Assembly (NCBI RefSeq): GCF_003628445.1
Contig: NZ_RBZO01000003.1
Location: forward strand, 1 to 64,000
Length of the DNA: 64,000 nucleotides
Source: Oceanobacillus bengalensis
GTDB lineage: Bacteria; Bacillota; Bacilli; Bacillales; Amphibacillaceae
Direction: 5' to 3'
Each line of letters begins with the position of its first letter. The first letter of the stretch is position 1. Positions 26,881 through 36,842 of this stretch are shown here, one piece after another. The position numbers were made by a program, and so were the translations under genes. The notes under the pieces were generated by a model. It was not told where the DNA came from and did not search any database. It saw nothing but the letters and a program-made list of their open reading frames with translations.

Positions 26881-28695
26881 CTAATTTGACCGTTTCAACT
26901 GCTTTTGTATCTCAATAATTTGCACTAGTATTTGCGCTGCTTTAATTGGGTTGTTTTGTTGCTCAGCAAGTCGCTGTTCTTCTTTTAGTGACTTAATTCT
27001 GCCATAAACATTACTGTATGATTGAATGATTCGAACGTAATCATTTATTTCTTTGTCACTTATTTCTTCCATTGTTGGCAACATTGCAATTTCTGATACA
27101 AGTTGTTTTAATTCTTCGTCATTCAACTTTTCTAAAAACAAACTAACATCAGGATCCTTTCCCTCTTCATAAAAGGCAAATAAGTATGTTGCAATTATTT
27201 TATGAGCATCGATATTAAAGCCTGCTCCTAATTCCTCTTGGACTTTCTCTGTTATAAGTGAATCCTGTAACATATAAGATAGAAGTTTTCTTTCCGCATT
27301 CTGATAAGCTGGTAATAATTGCTTATTTTTACGTTTTGGGATTGCTCTATTAGTATTACTGTTCTTAGGAGTACTATCCCTTAAAGATCCTTGTTTTTCT
27401 CTAAGTACTCGTAGTTCCTCGGATAATGATTCAAGGCTTACATTATATTCCTTTTCGATTTCCTTCAGATAAAATTCTCGCTCGATGGAACTTTCAACAC
27501 TTGCTAACTCTTTAAGAATGACATCTATATAGTTTAAGCGATCGGCTTCCAGACTTAAATTATAATCTTTTTTTACGTACCGCATGTAAAAACTCATATA
27601 CGTATCACTTAACTTAATGATTTCGTTCTTAAAAGCCTCTCCACCATACGCTTTAATATAACTATCTGGATCTAAATTATCTTGCAAATTGGCAACTTTT
27701 ACGTTGCAACCAGCATTTTGAAGTATATTTGCTGCTTTATAGGTTGCGTCAAGACCTGCGCGATCTCCGTCATAACAAATAATTACTGTATCAACATATC
27801 GCTTCAACAACTTTGCTTGCATTTCGGTCAGTGACGTACCCATTGTTGCAATGACATTTTTGATACCCACTTGATATGCCGAAATCACATCCATATATCC
27901 TTCAAATAATACTACTTCATTTTCCTTACGAATATGTCTTTTTGCCAAATCAAAATTAAAAAGTAGCTTCCCTTTTTGAAACAGCTCACTTTCAGCACTG
28001 TTCAAATATTTCGGCTCAAGACCTGTAATAGATCTGCCACCAAAGGCAATGGTTTTTCCTATATGATTCCGAATAGGGAAGATTACTCTGCCACGGAATC
28101 GGTCAGTTACACTATTGTCATTTTGCAAAGAAAGTAAACCCGCTTTAACTAGTAAAGCTTGATGAAATCCCTTTTTCTTTAGAAATTCTGCTGTGAAATC
28201 TTTTGAATTTGGCGCAAAACCTAATTGGAATTCATCAATTACCTCATCATTTAAACCCCTATCTTTTAAGTACTGGTAACCTTCTTTTCCATCCTTTGTA
28301 TACCTGATAAGGTGGTGATATAGCTTCGTAAGCCACTCGTAGGCAGCAAGGACATTCTGATTTTCCTTTGAAGCAGGTGACTGATGGTCAGTATTAGCTT
28401 CTGGAAGCCCGATACCACTTCTATCCGCTAAAAATTTCATAGCTTCGAAAAACGAGTAATTTTCCATTTCCATGACAAAAGTGACTACATTCCCACCCTT
28501 ACCACATCCAAAGCAGTGAAATATCTGTTTCTCTTGTGTAACAGAAAAAGATGGGCTTTTCTCACCATGGAACGGACAAAGTCCAAAATAGTTTCTTCCT
28601 TGTTTCTTTAATTGAACAAACTCACCAATAACGTCAACAATATCATTGGCTTTTCTTACTTCTTCAATTACCTCTTCAGGTATTTGATTGGCCAT
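26881..28695 (-). CDS. dnaG: DNA primase
   Basis: A 604-residue primase making RNA primers at the fork. The N-terminal zinc ribbon has Cys40, His43, Cys61 and Cys64. The Toprim core shows LFEGYMDVI and [10 protein letters not shown], and the C-terminal helicase-binding domain follows a charged linker. The start at 28695 aligns with the B. subtilis initiator (MANQIPEE against MGNRIPDE), with GGTGG upstream; an ATG 12 nt earlier is less likely. Its operon partner is sigA. A SigH-type promoter lies just upstream. Confidence 0.96.
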   Translation of the reverse strand: MANQIPEEVIEEVRKANDIVDVIGEFVQLKKQGRNYFGLCPFHGEKSPSFSVTQEKQIFHCFGCGKGGNVVTFVMEMENYSFFEAMKFLADRSGIGLPEANTDHQSPASKENQNVLAAYEWLTKLYHHLIRYTKDGKEGYQYLKDRGLNDEVIDEFQLGFAPNSKDFTAEFLKKKGFHQALLVKAGLLSLQNDNSVTDRFRGRVIFPIRNHIGKTIAFGGRSITGLEPKYLNSAESELFQKGKLLFNFDLAKRHIRKENEVVLFEGYMDVISAYQVGIKNVIATMGTSLTEMQAKLLKRYVDTVIICYDGDRAGLDATYKAANILQNAGCNVKVANLQDNLDPDSYIKAYGGEAFKNEIIKLSDTYMSFYMRYVKKDYNLSLEADRLNYIDVILKELASVESSIEREFYLKEIEKEYNVSLESLSEELRVLREKQGSLRDSTPKNSNTNRAIPKRKNKQLLPAYQNAERKLLSYMLQDSLITEKVQEELGAGFNIDAHKIIATYLFAFYEEGKDPDVSLFLEKLNDEELKQLVSEIAMLPTMEEISDKEINDYVRIIQSYSNVYGRIKSLKEEQRLAEQQNNPIKAAQILVQIIEIQKQLKRSN

Positions 28696-28714
28696 TCTAA
28701 CCACCATACTATTA

Positions 28715-28743
28715 ATATTCGTTATAATTTAAGAAATTCCTTC
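28715..28743 (-). promoter_or_regulatory. SigH-type promoter upstream of dnaG
   Basis: -35 GAAGGAATT (28735-28743), 11-bp spacer, -10 AACGAATAT (28715-28723) on the minus strand. This matches the Bacillus SigH consensus at both boxes and in spacing. The B. subtilis sigA operon is known to have SigH control at the onset of sporulation. The rest of the 28696-29119 gap is AT-rich with no other feature I can support except the terminator. Confidence 0.65.
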
Positions 28744-29082
28744 ACATTTCGACAATTTTTTCTCCGAATTCGAAAAAAATTTCATTCTTTTCCTTGAATG
28801 TGTCTAGAAGGCGGGTTTGCATATTAGATTGAATTACCATATAATAAATAATACTTATAGAATAGCTATAATGTATATTCTACAAAAGTTCTTTAGATTC
28901 CTTCTAAATTACGAATGTTTTATTTTTCAGAATATGTTCTAGTCTGCCTTTATTTATTATATATCTTTACACAAATTATTATTATAATACATTCTAATTA
29001 AAAATACCATTATAAATCCTTATTTCCTTCAATAAAAAATGAATATTTTTTAGGAAAGGCCTTAATCGGCTATTCCAACAAG

Positions 29083-29117
29083 AAAACATTCTACCTATCA
29101 TAAAGTAGAATGTTTTT
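29083..29117 (-). terminator. Terminator after yqfL
   Basis: Stem AACATTCTAC / GTAGAATGTT with T-runs on both sides, directly after the yqfL stop. Confidence 0.85.
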
Positions 29118-29119
29118 CT

Positions 29120-29932
29120 TTATTCGTTCATATTCGTATGAATCATTTGCAAAATAACATTTGCTGTTTCTTCAACTGCCTTATTCGATACATCAATTAC
29201 TTTACAACCTATTCTGTCCACAACTTTATTGAAATAATCAAGTTCCTGTAGAATTCTATCTAAGTTAGCATAGGTTGCTTGATCTCCAAGTCCTAATGCC
29301 TTTAATCGCTCTTTTCTTATTTCATTCAACTTTTCAGGTTTAATTCTTAATCCAATACACTTATTAGGATCAACCTCAAATAATTCTTCAGGTGGATCAA
29401 CTTCAGGGACAATCGGTACGTTTGCAACTTTAATTCTCTTATGTGCCAAATATTGAGATAACGGTGTCTTGGAAGTCCTAGAAACACCCACAAGGATAAT
29501 ATCTGCTCTTGCAATCCCTCTTGGATCTCTTCCATCATCATATTTGACAGCAAATTCAATTGCTTCTACTCGTTTAAAGTAATCTTCATCTAATTTGTGA
29601 ACAAGACCCGCTTCAAGCCTTGGCGCTTTCTTAAATACACTTTCCATGGAAGCAATCATCGGTCCCATAATATCAATTGCTTCAATACCAAATTCTTTAG
29701 CTTGTTCATTCAAATATTGACGTAAATCAGGATCCACTAATGTAAAGCCAATAATTCCGGCCTTTTCTTTAGCAAGTTGTAAAGACTCATCGATTGTTTC
29801 TTTATCTTCTACATATGGAATACGGTTTATTTTATAACCAACACCATTAAACTGACTTAACCCCGCTTTTATTACTAATTCAGCTGTTTCACCTACTGAA
29901 TCAGATAGAATATAAACATAACGTTCGGTCAT
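29120..29932 (-). CDS. yqfL: Bifunctional kinase/pyrophosphorylase regulator YqfL
   Basis: A 270-residue member of the DUF299/PPSR family, which controls PEP-generating enzymes such as pyruvate phosphate dikinase by ADP-dependent phosphorylation and Pi-dependent dephosphorylation. The P-loop-like motif GVSRTSKT is at residues 149-156. In B. subtilis YqfL works with CcpN and modulates CcpN activity. It follows ccpN by 30 bp in one operon. GGAGGTG precedes the ATG. Confidence 0.92.
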   Translation of the reverse strand: MTERYVYILSDSVGETAELVIKAGLSQFNGVGYKINRIPYVEDKETIDESLQLAKEKAGIIGFTLVDPDLRQYLNEQAKEFGIEAIDIMGPMIASMESVFKKAPRLEAGLVHKLDEDYFKRVEAIEFAVKYDDGRDPRGIARADIILVGVSRTSKTPLSQYLAHKRIKVANVPIVPEVDPPEELFEVDPNKCIGLRIKPEKLNEIRKERLKALGLGDQATYANLDRILQELDYFNKVVDRIGCKVIDVSNKAVEETANVILQMIHTNMNE

Positions 29933-29962
29933 AATGAAAATACACCTCCACCTGAATGCTTA

Positions 29963-30592
29963 TTATATATGACTATCAATTCCGAGTTCAACAAATGCCT
30001 TTGTTATTGTAGTTTTTGTAATTCTTCCTGTAACGACTAAACCATCTTCCGTATCCTTAACAACAGGAAGTGCATCGATTTGTTTTGTGATCAATCGTTG
30101 CGCAGCGTCTAATAATAAATCATCTTTCCTGCAAACTGTGATATTTGGCATTCTAGTCATAATGATATGTACAGCAATCGCGTTTAAATCCTGTTGGCCA
30201 ATACTTGCCCGAAGCAAATCCTTTCGAGATAACACCCCAGATAAGCAAGACTTATCGTTAACAACGAATAGCGTTCCAACATCTTCTAAGAACATTGCAG
30301 AGATAGCATCATAAACAGAGACATCTTCTTTGACTATGATTGGAATTTGTTGAAATTCATGAACTTGAAATGTTTTAATTTTATCTGAAATTAATTCGGA
30401 CCCTGTTTTACCTGTAAAGAAATATCCAACACGAGGTCTTGCTTCTAAAAAACCTGCCATTGTTAATATTGCTAAGTCTGGTCTCAATGTAGCTCTTGTT
30501 AAATTCAACTTATCAGCAATATGTTCACCAGTTATTGGGCCATTTTCTTTTACGATATCAATAATTTTTTCTTGTCTATCTGATAGTTTCAC
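29963..30592 (-). CDS. ccpN: Gluconeogenesis repressor CcpN
   Basis: A 209-residue DNA-binding protein. The N-terminal winged helix-turn-helix (about 1-60: GPITGEHIADKLNLTRATLRPDL) is followed by two CBS domains (about 80-205) that sense nucleotides. B. subtilis CcpN represses gapB and pckA when glucose is present. It starts with GTG. In B. subtilis it is also coupled to yqfL and lies beside glyS. Confidence 0.93.
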   Translation of the reverse strand: MKLSDRQEKIIDIVKENGPITGEHIADKLNLTRATLRPDLAILTMAGFLEARPRVGYFFTGKTGSELISDKIKTFQVHEFQQIPIIVKEDVSVYDAISAMFLEDVGTLFVVNDKSCLSGVLSRKDLLRASIGQQDLNAIAVHIIMTRMPNITVCRKDDLLLDAAQRLITKQIDALPVVKDTEDGLVVTGRITKTTITKAFVELGIDSHI

Positions 30593-30667
30593 CTTTTCAC
30601 CGCCTTGCTATATGACACACTATTTAAAATATTATTATATACCATTTAAATCGAAAAGGGAAATTAC

Positions 30668-30710
30668 GTTATACTATTGTTCATTATTTTCTTAAGAACA
30701 ATAGTATAAC
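30668..30710. repeat. Perfect 15-bp inverted repeat between glyS and ccpN
   Basis: GTTATACTATTGTTC (30668-30682) and GAACAATAGTATAAC (30696-30710), 13-nt loop. It lies just after the glyS stop and about 75 bp before ccpN. No T-run follows, so it may be a terminator lacking a tail or a protein-binding site in the ccpN promoter region. Confidence 0.7.
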
Positions 30711-30722
30711 CAATACAATATT

Positions 30723-32807
30723 TTAGTTATGCTGCTTCCATTCAATTAAAGTTAAATTAGCAAATTCATTAATAAGTAACGCGACATTCTTTACCAATGC
30801 CAACCTGTTATTTCTAATCTTTTCATCATCCGCCATTACCATATTATTGTCAAAGAATGCGTGAATCGGCTCTGCCAGTTCACTTAGAGTTGCAATTGCA
30901 AGGGTAGCATCCTTATTTTGATTTGCCTGACGATAAGGCAGGACGTTAGCTTGATACTGTTCGAATAACGCTTTTTCAGACGCTGTTTCAAAGTAAGCAG
31001 GATTAACTTCAGTGCTTTCTGCTTTACTAGCTAAATTCAATATACGTACAAAAGCTTCTTGTACCGGTTTAAAGGCTTCATCATTTCTTTTTTCTGATAA
31101 AATTTGCGCTTTTTTCTCCGTGTATTCGAATACGCCAATTTGTTTATCCAAGACCGCATGAATAATGTCTTGTTCAACTTCTATTTCTTTTAACAAGTAC
31201 ATTGCACGTAATTGGAAAAATTCATGTAAATTATTCGTTACCGTCACCCAATCCTCTTGTTCTATATCAACGGAACGATATAATTTCGTCGCCACATTTA
31301 GAATTGCTTCTAACGAAATATCCCACCTGCTATCTTTTAGCATTCGTAAAATCCCTGTTGCTTGGCGCCGTAATCCATAAGGATCTCCAGAACCAGTAGG
31401 AACAAGACCAATGGAGATACAACCCACAATGGTATCTAATTTATCTGCAATACTTACAATTGTTCCAACAATTGTTTCAGGTAAATTACCATTTGCTTGC
31501 CTTGGTAAATAATGTTCACGAATTGCTCCTGCTACTACTTCATTTTCTCCAAAATGGATCGCATAATGTTCACCTATGACACCTTGAAGCTCAGTAAATT
31601 CACCTACCATATTCGTCATTTGATCAAATTTAGAAATTTCAGCAGCCCTAATAGCGTCTCTAGTCGCATCCTTATCAAGCGATAACATCGATGTTAGTGA
31701 TTTAGTTATAGATACAACTCGTTTTACCTTTTCCGCATATGTTCCTAGTTTTTCTTGGAAAATAACACGTTCAAGTTTTTCTAGATAGTAATCAATACTC
31801 TGTTTCTTGTCTTCATTGTAAAAGAATTCTGCATCAGCAAGACGCGCACGAAGTACTTTTTCGTTACCTTTAGCAACCGTGTTGATATTATTGTTATCTC
31901 CATTCCGAACAGCTACGAATGCAGGCAATAACTCACCTTTTTTTGTCTTAACTGGGAAATAGCGTTGATGCTCCTTCATCGATGTAATCAACACTTCAGA
32001 TGGCAATTTTAAATATTTCTCCTCAAATGAACCGACAAATACAGTTGGATATTCTACTAAATTTCGAACTTCATTTAACAGGTCATTTTCAACAGGGATA
32101 ACAATATCTTCTTTGGCTTCTAGTTCCTTTATACCTTCTAATATTAAGCTTTCGCGTTCCTTAGAGTCGACAATGACATACTGACTTTTCATTTTCGACT
32201 GGTACTCTACTGGATTTGTTAGTTGAATTTTGTCACCTAAAAATCGATGTCCAAATGTTGTATTACCTGTTTTCACAGATGCAACTTCAAAAGGGATCAC
32301 TTCTTCTTCAAATAAAGCAACAATCCAACGAATCGGTCGTGCATATCGTAAGGTTTCTGTAGACCAACGCATATTTTTTCCAAACTGAATAGATTCAATT
32401 ACCTTATTGAAGGAAGGCAATAATTCATTTGTTGGCTTGCCTTCAATATGTTTTTTTACAAAGATGTATGACATACCATTTAGTTCTTTTGTATAAATGT
32501 CATCAACGGTTTTTCCTTGACCTTTTGTAAAACCAATCGCAGCCTTGGTCCAATTGCCACTTTCATCCTTCGCGATCTTTTCTGCAGGCCCCTTCGCTTC
32601 TTCTTCAATTGTTGTTTGAACTTCAGCAACACCCATTATTAAAACGGCTAATCTTCTTGGCGTCGAAAAAGAACGTACATTGTCAAACGAAATTCGTAAT
32701 TCTTGTAGCCATTTCTTGGTATTTTCTAGTAATTGTTGCTCAGCCTGATCCACAAAACGTGCGGGCAATTCTTCTAAGCCGATTTCAAATAAGACGTTTT
32801 TAGACAT
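30723..32807 (-). CDS. glyS: Glycyl-tRNA synthetase beta subunit
   Basis: A 694-residue beta subunit of the alpha2-beta2 bacterial GlyRS. It holds the tRNA-binding HD-like and anticodon-binding regions. Recognisable tracts include LFEIGLEELPARFV at the start, the HD-like region (FDQMTNMVGEFTELQGVIGE) and GSGDPYGLRRQATGI. The stop is followed by the inverted repeat at 30668. One base separates it from glyQ, and its ribosome site lies in glyQ's last codons. Confidence 0.96.
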   Translation of the reverse strand: MSKNVLFEIGLEELPARFVDQAEQQLLENTKKWLQELRISFDNVRSFSTPRRLAVLIMGVAEVQTTIEEEAKGPAEKIAKDESGNWTKAAIGFTKGQGKTVDDIYTKELNGMSYIFVKKHIEGKPTNELLPSFNKVIESIQFGKNMRWSTETLRYARPIRWIVALFEEEVIPFEVASVKTGNTTFGHRFLGDKIQLTNPVEYQSKMKSQYVIVDSKERESLILEGIKELEAKEDIVIPVENDLLNEVRNLVEYPTVFVGSFEEKYLKLPSEVLITSMKEHQRYFPVKTKKGELLPAFVAVRNGDNNNINTVAKGNEKVLRARLADAEFFYNEDKKQSIDYYLEKLERVIFQEKLGTYAEKVKRVVSITKSLTSMLSLDKDATRDAIRAAEISKFDQMTNMVGEFTELQGVIGEHYAIHFGENEVVAGAIREHYLPRQANGNLPETIVGTIVSIADKLDTIVGCISIGLVPTGSGDPYGLRRQATGILRMLKDSRWDISLEAILNVATKLYRSVDIEQEDWVTVTNNLHEFFQLRAMYLLKEIEVEQDIIHAVLDKQIGVFEYTEKKAQILSEKRNDEAFKPVQEAFVRILNLASKAESTEVNPAYFETASEKALFEQYQANVLPYRQANQNKDATLAIATLSELAEPIHAFFDNNMVMADDEKIRNNRLALVKNVALLINEFANLTLIEWKQHN

Positions 32808-32808
32808 T

Positions 32809-33687
32809 TTACTTCTCCTCCTTCTTCAGCATTGGGAATCCAAGCCTTTCTCTTTCTGCAACATAGGTTTTTGCAATTTTTCTTGCTAAATTACGAATTC
32901 TCCCTATATATCCCGTACGTTCTGTTACAGAGATTACCCCTTTTGCGTCAAGTAAATTGAATGTATGTGAACATTTCAGGACATAGTCATAAGCAGGAAA
33001 TACGAGGCCTTTTTCCATTGCACGTTTTGCCTCTCCTTCATACATGGAGAATAATTCGAAAAGCATATCTGTATTTGATTCCTCAAAAGTATATTTAGAG
33101 TGTTCATATTCAGGCTGATAAAATATATCACGATAGGTAAAATCTTCATTCCATGCTAGTTCAAATACATTTTCTTTATCCTGGATATAGGATGCTAGTC
33201 GTTCAATTCCATATGTTAATTCTACTGTTACTGGATTTGCTTCAAGACCGCCGATTTGCTGAAAATACGTAAATTGGGTAATTTCCATTCCATCAAGCCA
33301 TACTTCCCAACCTAATCCAGCAGCACCTAATGTAGGGTTTTCCCAGTTATCCTCTACGAAACGAATATCATGCTCTAAAGGATCAATCCCCAATTTTTTT
33401 AATGAGTCTAAATAAAGCTCTTGGATATTGTCTGGTGATGGTTTCATAATTACTTGAAACTGATGATGCTGGTATAGACGGTTTGGGTTTTCACCGTATC
33501 TTCCGTCGTCTGGACGTCTGGATGGTTCCACATAAGCAACATTCCATGGTTCAGGTCCTAAACTGCGAAGCAACGTCATTGGAGACATTGTCCCAGCACC
33601 CTTTTCCACATCATATGCTTGAACAAGCAGACATTTTTGATCTGACCAATAGTTTTGAAGCGTTAAGATCATTTCTTGTATATTCAT
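32809..33687 (-). CDS. glyQ: Glycyl-tRNA synthetase alpha subunit
   Basis: A 292-residue catalytic subunit that forms glycyl-adenylate and charges tRNA-Gly with GlyS. Class II motifs are seen around [18 protein letters not shown] and [12 protein letters not shown]. Length matches B. subtilis GlyQ (295). The gene is governed by a T-box whose terminator lies about 480 bp upstream, an unusually long distance caused by two repeat elements. Confidence 0.96.
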   Translation of the reverse strand: MNIQEMILTLQNYWSDQKCLLVQAYDVEKGAGTMSPMTLLRSLGPEPWNVAYVEPSRRPDDGRYGENPNRLYQHHQFQVIMKPSPDNIQELYLDSLKKLGIDPLEHDIRFVEDNWENPTLGAAGLGWEVWLDGMEITQFTYFQQIGGLEANPVTVELTYGIERLASYIQDKENVFELAWNEDFTYRDIFYQPEYEHSKYTFEESNTDMLFELFSMYEGEAKRAMEKGLVFPAYDYVLKCSHTFNLLDAKGVISVTERTGYIGRIRNLARKIAKTYVAERERLGFPMLKKEEK

Positions 33688-33796
33688 TGTTCTACCTCCA
33701 TTTTAATTTAAAAATAAAGTTCTTTTCGTATTGTTTGTTGTTTCTTTGGCCTCGTAGTTGATATAAACTGCGATGTAGAGCTCGTTGATTTCCGCT

Positions 33797-33905
33797 GCGG
33801 GCAGTACGCTTTCCGCGGGCACGGCCTCAGCCCCCTCAGAAGCAAAAGACGCTTCTTCCTGGTCTTCGGACACGTGCTTTTCCCGCAGGAGTCGACTGCC
33901 CTCCG
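33797..33905 (-). repeat. Dispersed repeat, copy A3, in the glyQS leader
   Basis: Compact 109-bp element with arms GGGCAGT (33799-33805) and ACTGCCC (33895-33901). The interior shares GACTCCTGCGGGA, AAGCACGTGTCCGAAGAC and GGCTGAGGCCGTGCC with copy A1. Confidence 0.8.
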
Positions 33906-33963
33906 CTACAATCAATATTATATTAGCAGTAATAAGATTACAAAGTTGAATAGCACAAACCTA

Positions 33964-34082
33964 GTGGAGGCAATACACGTAGACTCCTGCGGGAGGATAG
34001 GCCTAGGTGAGACTGCGTAGTGCGTTAGCACGAAGAAGGCTCACCAGCCGCCCGCGGAAAGCGAAGTGTATTGCTGGAACGG
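33964..34082 (+). repeat. Dispersed repeat, copy A4, in the glyQS leader
   Basis: Element in the opposite orientation to A3. Arms GGCAATACAC (33969-33978) and GTGTATTGCT (34066-34075) pair with one wobble. It holds the conserved CGTAGACTCCTGCGGG and GCGGAAAGCGAAGT tracts. Confidence 0.8.
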
Positions 34083-34164
34083 TAGTGTATGCTGTTTCAC
34101 AGGTTACGTCGCGTTTTATATCTATTGTGTCAAAAGCAACAATTTTTTGTAACGAGCCTAATTT

Positions 34165-34392
34165 AAAATAAAAAACCGTCCCTATGTCTAGTGATAGACA
34201 TAGGGACGGTTTTTACCGCGGTTCCACCCTACTTGCTTTAGAAAACAAAGCCACTTTATTATATTGCTCAGGAATGCCCTTCCCTACTACTCCTATATCC
34301 AGCTTCCACCATCCTGGACTCGCTATAACAAGAATAGAGTAGGTACTCCTTTCCCTCAACGCATTATTCTTATGTAATAAATTATGTACAAA
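34165..34392 (-). ncRNA. Glycine T-box leader of glyQS
   Basis: The leader shows all T-box parts on the minus strand. Stem I ends with specifier GGC (34276-34278) in the context AGGGCATTCC, which is cognate to the glycine GCC anticodon. The T-box tract AGGGTGGAACCGCGG follows at about 34215-34230. Uncharged tRNA-Gly should stabilise the antiterminator and allow glyQS expression. The layout resembles the short B. subtilis glyQS T-box. Confidence 0.95.
34170..34215 (-). terminator. T-box terminator hairpin
   Basis: Stem AAAACCGTCCCTATGTC / GACATAGGGACGGTTTT followed by T residues. Its 5' arm overlaps the antiterminator tract ACCGTCCCTA. Confidence 0.95.
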
Positions 34393-34420
34393 TGATACTG
34401 CATCTAGCACAATCTGTCAA
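34392..34420 (-). promoter_or_regulatory. SigA promoter of the glyQS T-box transcript
   Basis: -35 TTGACA (34415-34420), 17-bp spacer, -10 TATCAT (34392-34397). Confidence 0.85.
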
Positions 34421-34427
34421 TAAAATT

Positions 34428-35171
34428 CTATTTTAGCAGATGAAGTTGATTTAAAAACTTTCTAGATTTAAGAAAATAACCACCATAACGATCATAATAT
34501 GCATCTAATGTATTACGAAGGATCTTCTTGTTTTCTTCCTTTATTGATATTGTTCCTACTCTTTCTAATCCTACTTCGGAAAAAACATACAGTAATTTAG
34601 AAAGAGAATTAGGTAAATGAACGCCATTTTGGTCTTGGTGCATACAACGCCTGCAAAGTAGCCCACCCTCTGCAATCGAAAAAGCATATGGTGCTTCTTT
34701 ACTACCGCAACTCGCACAACAATGAACAGTAGGAGCAAATCCACCTTTTTTAAATAATTTCATTTCATACATCATAACTGGAATATCCGAGTCTTCATTA
34801 TTCGAAATCCAGTCCAATGTTTTCAGTAACTGATCATAAACAGTTGCATCTGGAGATTTATCTTCCATTATTTTGTCTGTTAATTCCATAATATATGCTG
34901 CGTAAGCGGTTTTGACAATATCTTCACGTATGAAACGATATGATTCAATCATTTCTCCCTGCTGGATCGTACTTAATCCTTTATTTAGATAGACAAAGAA
35001 TTGTGCGTAAATGAACGGCTGCGTTACAGCAGCCATTCTACTTTTAGGTTTTTTCGCACCTCTAGCTAGGGCGGTGAATTTACCTTGTTTTTTACTAAAG
35101 AGAGTTACAAGTTTGTGTGTTTCGCCATAATCCTTCGTTCTCATTACAATTCCATCAACTTTTTCAAGCAC
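34428..35171 (-). CDS. recO: DNA repair protein RecO
   Basis: A 247-residue recombination mediator that helps RecA load on SSB-coated DNA. An N-terminal OB fold (1-80: GIVMRTKDYGETHKLVTLFS) is followed by a helical domain with a four-cysteine zinc site (CCASCGS and LLCRRC). It starts with GTG preceded by AAAGGTG. It lies downstream of era and yqzL, as in B. subtilis. The stop directly borders the T-box promoter. Confidence 0.95.
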   Translation of the reverse strand: MLEKVDGIVMRTKDYGETHKLVTLFSKKQGKFTALARGAKKPKSRMAAVTQPFIYAQFFVYLNKGLSTIQQGEMIESYRFIREDIVKTAYAAYIMELTDKIMEDKSPDATVYDQLLKTLDWISNNEDSDIPVMMYEMKLFKKGGFAPTVHCCASCGSKEAPYAFSIAEGGLLCRRCMHQDQNGVHLPNSLSKLLYVFSEVGLERVGTISIKEENKKILRNTLDAYYDRYGGYFLKSRKFLNQLHLLK

Positions 35172-35268
35172 ATAGCTTCACCTTTCTTATCCATACAGAT
35201 GAAAAACTAACATACAATCTAATTTAATTCCCCATTTTAATCACTAGGTGCTTAAGGTCTAAGTTACA

Positions 35269-35412
35269 TTATAGGTTTGTTTCTATTGTTGACTCTTCAA
35301 TGCTTTCCTTCCTATACTCCCCTTGTCTTGTTTCATGTTCCAACTCTTTATATAACAAATAGGTTTCAATGTTGCCTGTTTGACTAAAAAGTTTCCATGT
35401 AAGGTCGATCAT
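35269..35412 (-). CDS. yqzL: YqzL family small protein
   Basis: A 47-residue gene between recO and era. The product starts MIDLTWKLFSQTGNIETYLL and has an acidic tail. It matches B. subtilis YqzL in start, length and location. AAAGGTGG precedes the ATG. Function unknown. Confidence 0.85.
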   Translation of the reverse strand: MIDLTWKLFSQTGNIETYLLYKELEHETRQGEYRKESIEESTIETNL

Positions 35413-35509
35413 GAAAAACCCACCTTTCCCTGATTTAATAATGTAACTTTATCTTAGCTTGACCATAATGGAGTATTAAATTAGTATAAAAATTTACCAT
35501 GTTTACAAA

Positions 35510-36412
35510 TTAATACTCATCGTTTCTAAATCCGTATTCAAATAATTGACTTTGTTTATTTCTCCAATCTTTCTTAACTTTCACCCATAATTCAAGATAC
35601 ACTTTAGAGCCTAATAATGCTTCAATATCTTTTCGGGCGCTCTTTCCGATATTTTTCAGCATTGTCCCTTGTTTACCGATAAGGATCCCCTTTTGGGTTT
35701 TCCTTTCTGTTACAATTGTTGCTTGAATAAAGATTGTGTCGTTATCTCGCTTTTCGAGATTCTCCATAACGACGGCTATTGAATGTGGTATTTCTTCTCT
35801 TGTTAGTTCTAGAACCTTTTCTCTAATTAACTCTGTAATAATGAATCTTTCTGGGTGATCCGTTACTTGGTCCTTTGGATAGTATTGTGGTCCTTCAGGT
35901 AAATGACCTTTTAGTATATCTAAGAGGTGTAATACATTATTTCCTTCTAGAGCAGAGATAGGAATAATTTCTTCAAAATTCCCTTTATCCTTATACTGTG
36001 TAATTAAGTTTAGTACGTCTTCTGGGTGAATTAAATCTATCTTATTAATAATTAAAAAGACTGGACTATTTACAAGCTTAAGCCGATCAAGTATATACTG
36101 ATCACCTTTCCCATAGCCTTCTTTTGCATTAATCATAAAAAGAATCGCATCTACTTCATTTAATGTATTTTCAGCAACTTTCATCATAAAGTCACCTAGT
36201 CGATGTTTTGGTTTATGGATTCCTGGCGTATCAATAAAAATCATTTGTGCATCATCCATTGTTAAAACACCTTGAATTTTATTTCTAGTTGTTTGCGGTT
36301 TATCACTCATAATTGCAATTTTTTGTCCGATTACCCTATTTAGAAAAGTAGATTTACCTACATTTGGTCTGCCAATAATTGCTATAAATCCTGATTTATA
36401 ATTGTTTTCCAT
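35510..36412 (-). CDS. era: GTPase Era
   Basis: A 300-residue GTPase that assists 16S rRNA maturation and 30S assembly. G motifs are present: GRPNVGKST (14-22), [12 protein letters not shown]. The C-terminal KH domain (about 200-290) includes [19 protein letters not shown] and binds the 3' end of 16S rRNA. GGAGGAT precedes the ATG. cdd, normally between era and dgkA, is missing here. Confidence 0.96.
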   Translation of the reverse strand: MENNYKSGFIAIIGRPNVGKSTFLNRVIGQKIAIMSDKPQTTRNKIQGVLTMDDAQMIFIDTPGIHKPKHRLGDFMMKVAENTLNEVDAILFMINAKEGYGKGDQYILDRLKLVNSPVFLIINKIDLIHPEDVLNLITQYKDKGNFEEIIPISALEGNNVLHLLDILKGHLPEGPQYYPKDQVTDHPERFIITELIREKVLELTREEIPHSIAVVMENLEKRDNDTIFIQATIVTERKTQKGILIGKQGTMLKNIGKSARKDIEALLGSKVYLELWVKVKKDWRNKQSQLFEYGFRNDEY

Positions 36413-36589
36413 GTAATTATCCTCCGATGCGATATTTCCTTAATTATTATCATACTACATTTTGGTAATACTTTTCACGTATTCGACAAAAGCTCTAAAA
36501 ATGTACTTATTTTTGTACGTAAAAGTACGAATACAAAAGAGGCTGCGACAAAAGAGTTTTTACTCAATTAAAATCCGAACATGATTAAA

Positions 36590-36792
36590 ACATATAGACT
36601 GCTCGAGAAATATACTTCACTTTCCACGTGGGGGCTGATGAGAGCCGCCTTCTTGCTTGGTGCTCCCACATCTCCTAGTAATGCTTCACAGTGTAGTTTC
36701 TCCGAGCGAGGGAAGTTCACTCAGCGAAGTACTTTACTACGGCGCCTCATCCAGGCACGTGAAAACTACGTATATTTCCTACACTAGATTAG
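36590..36792 (-). repeat. Dispersed repeat, copy A5
   Basis: The era-dgkA gap (36413-36842) has no gene. It holds a diverged element with arms AGAAATATAC (36606-36615) and GTATATTTCC (36770-36779), nine of ten pairs, and interior tracts shared with copy A6. This is where B. subtilis has cdd. A short tract GAGGCTGCGACAAAAGAG near 36540 and CTTAGTTATGTCCCAGCC-like sequence near 36825 flank it, as they do copy A6. Confidence 0.65.
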
Positions 36793-36842
36793 TGCACTGT
36801 TCATCTTTAGAGTAAACACTTTAGTTATGTCCCAGCCTCTTA

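Noticed and set aside
33703-33915. 70-codon frame upstream of glyQ
   Set aside because: It is the translated interior of repeat copy A3.
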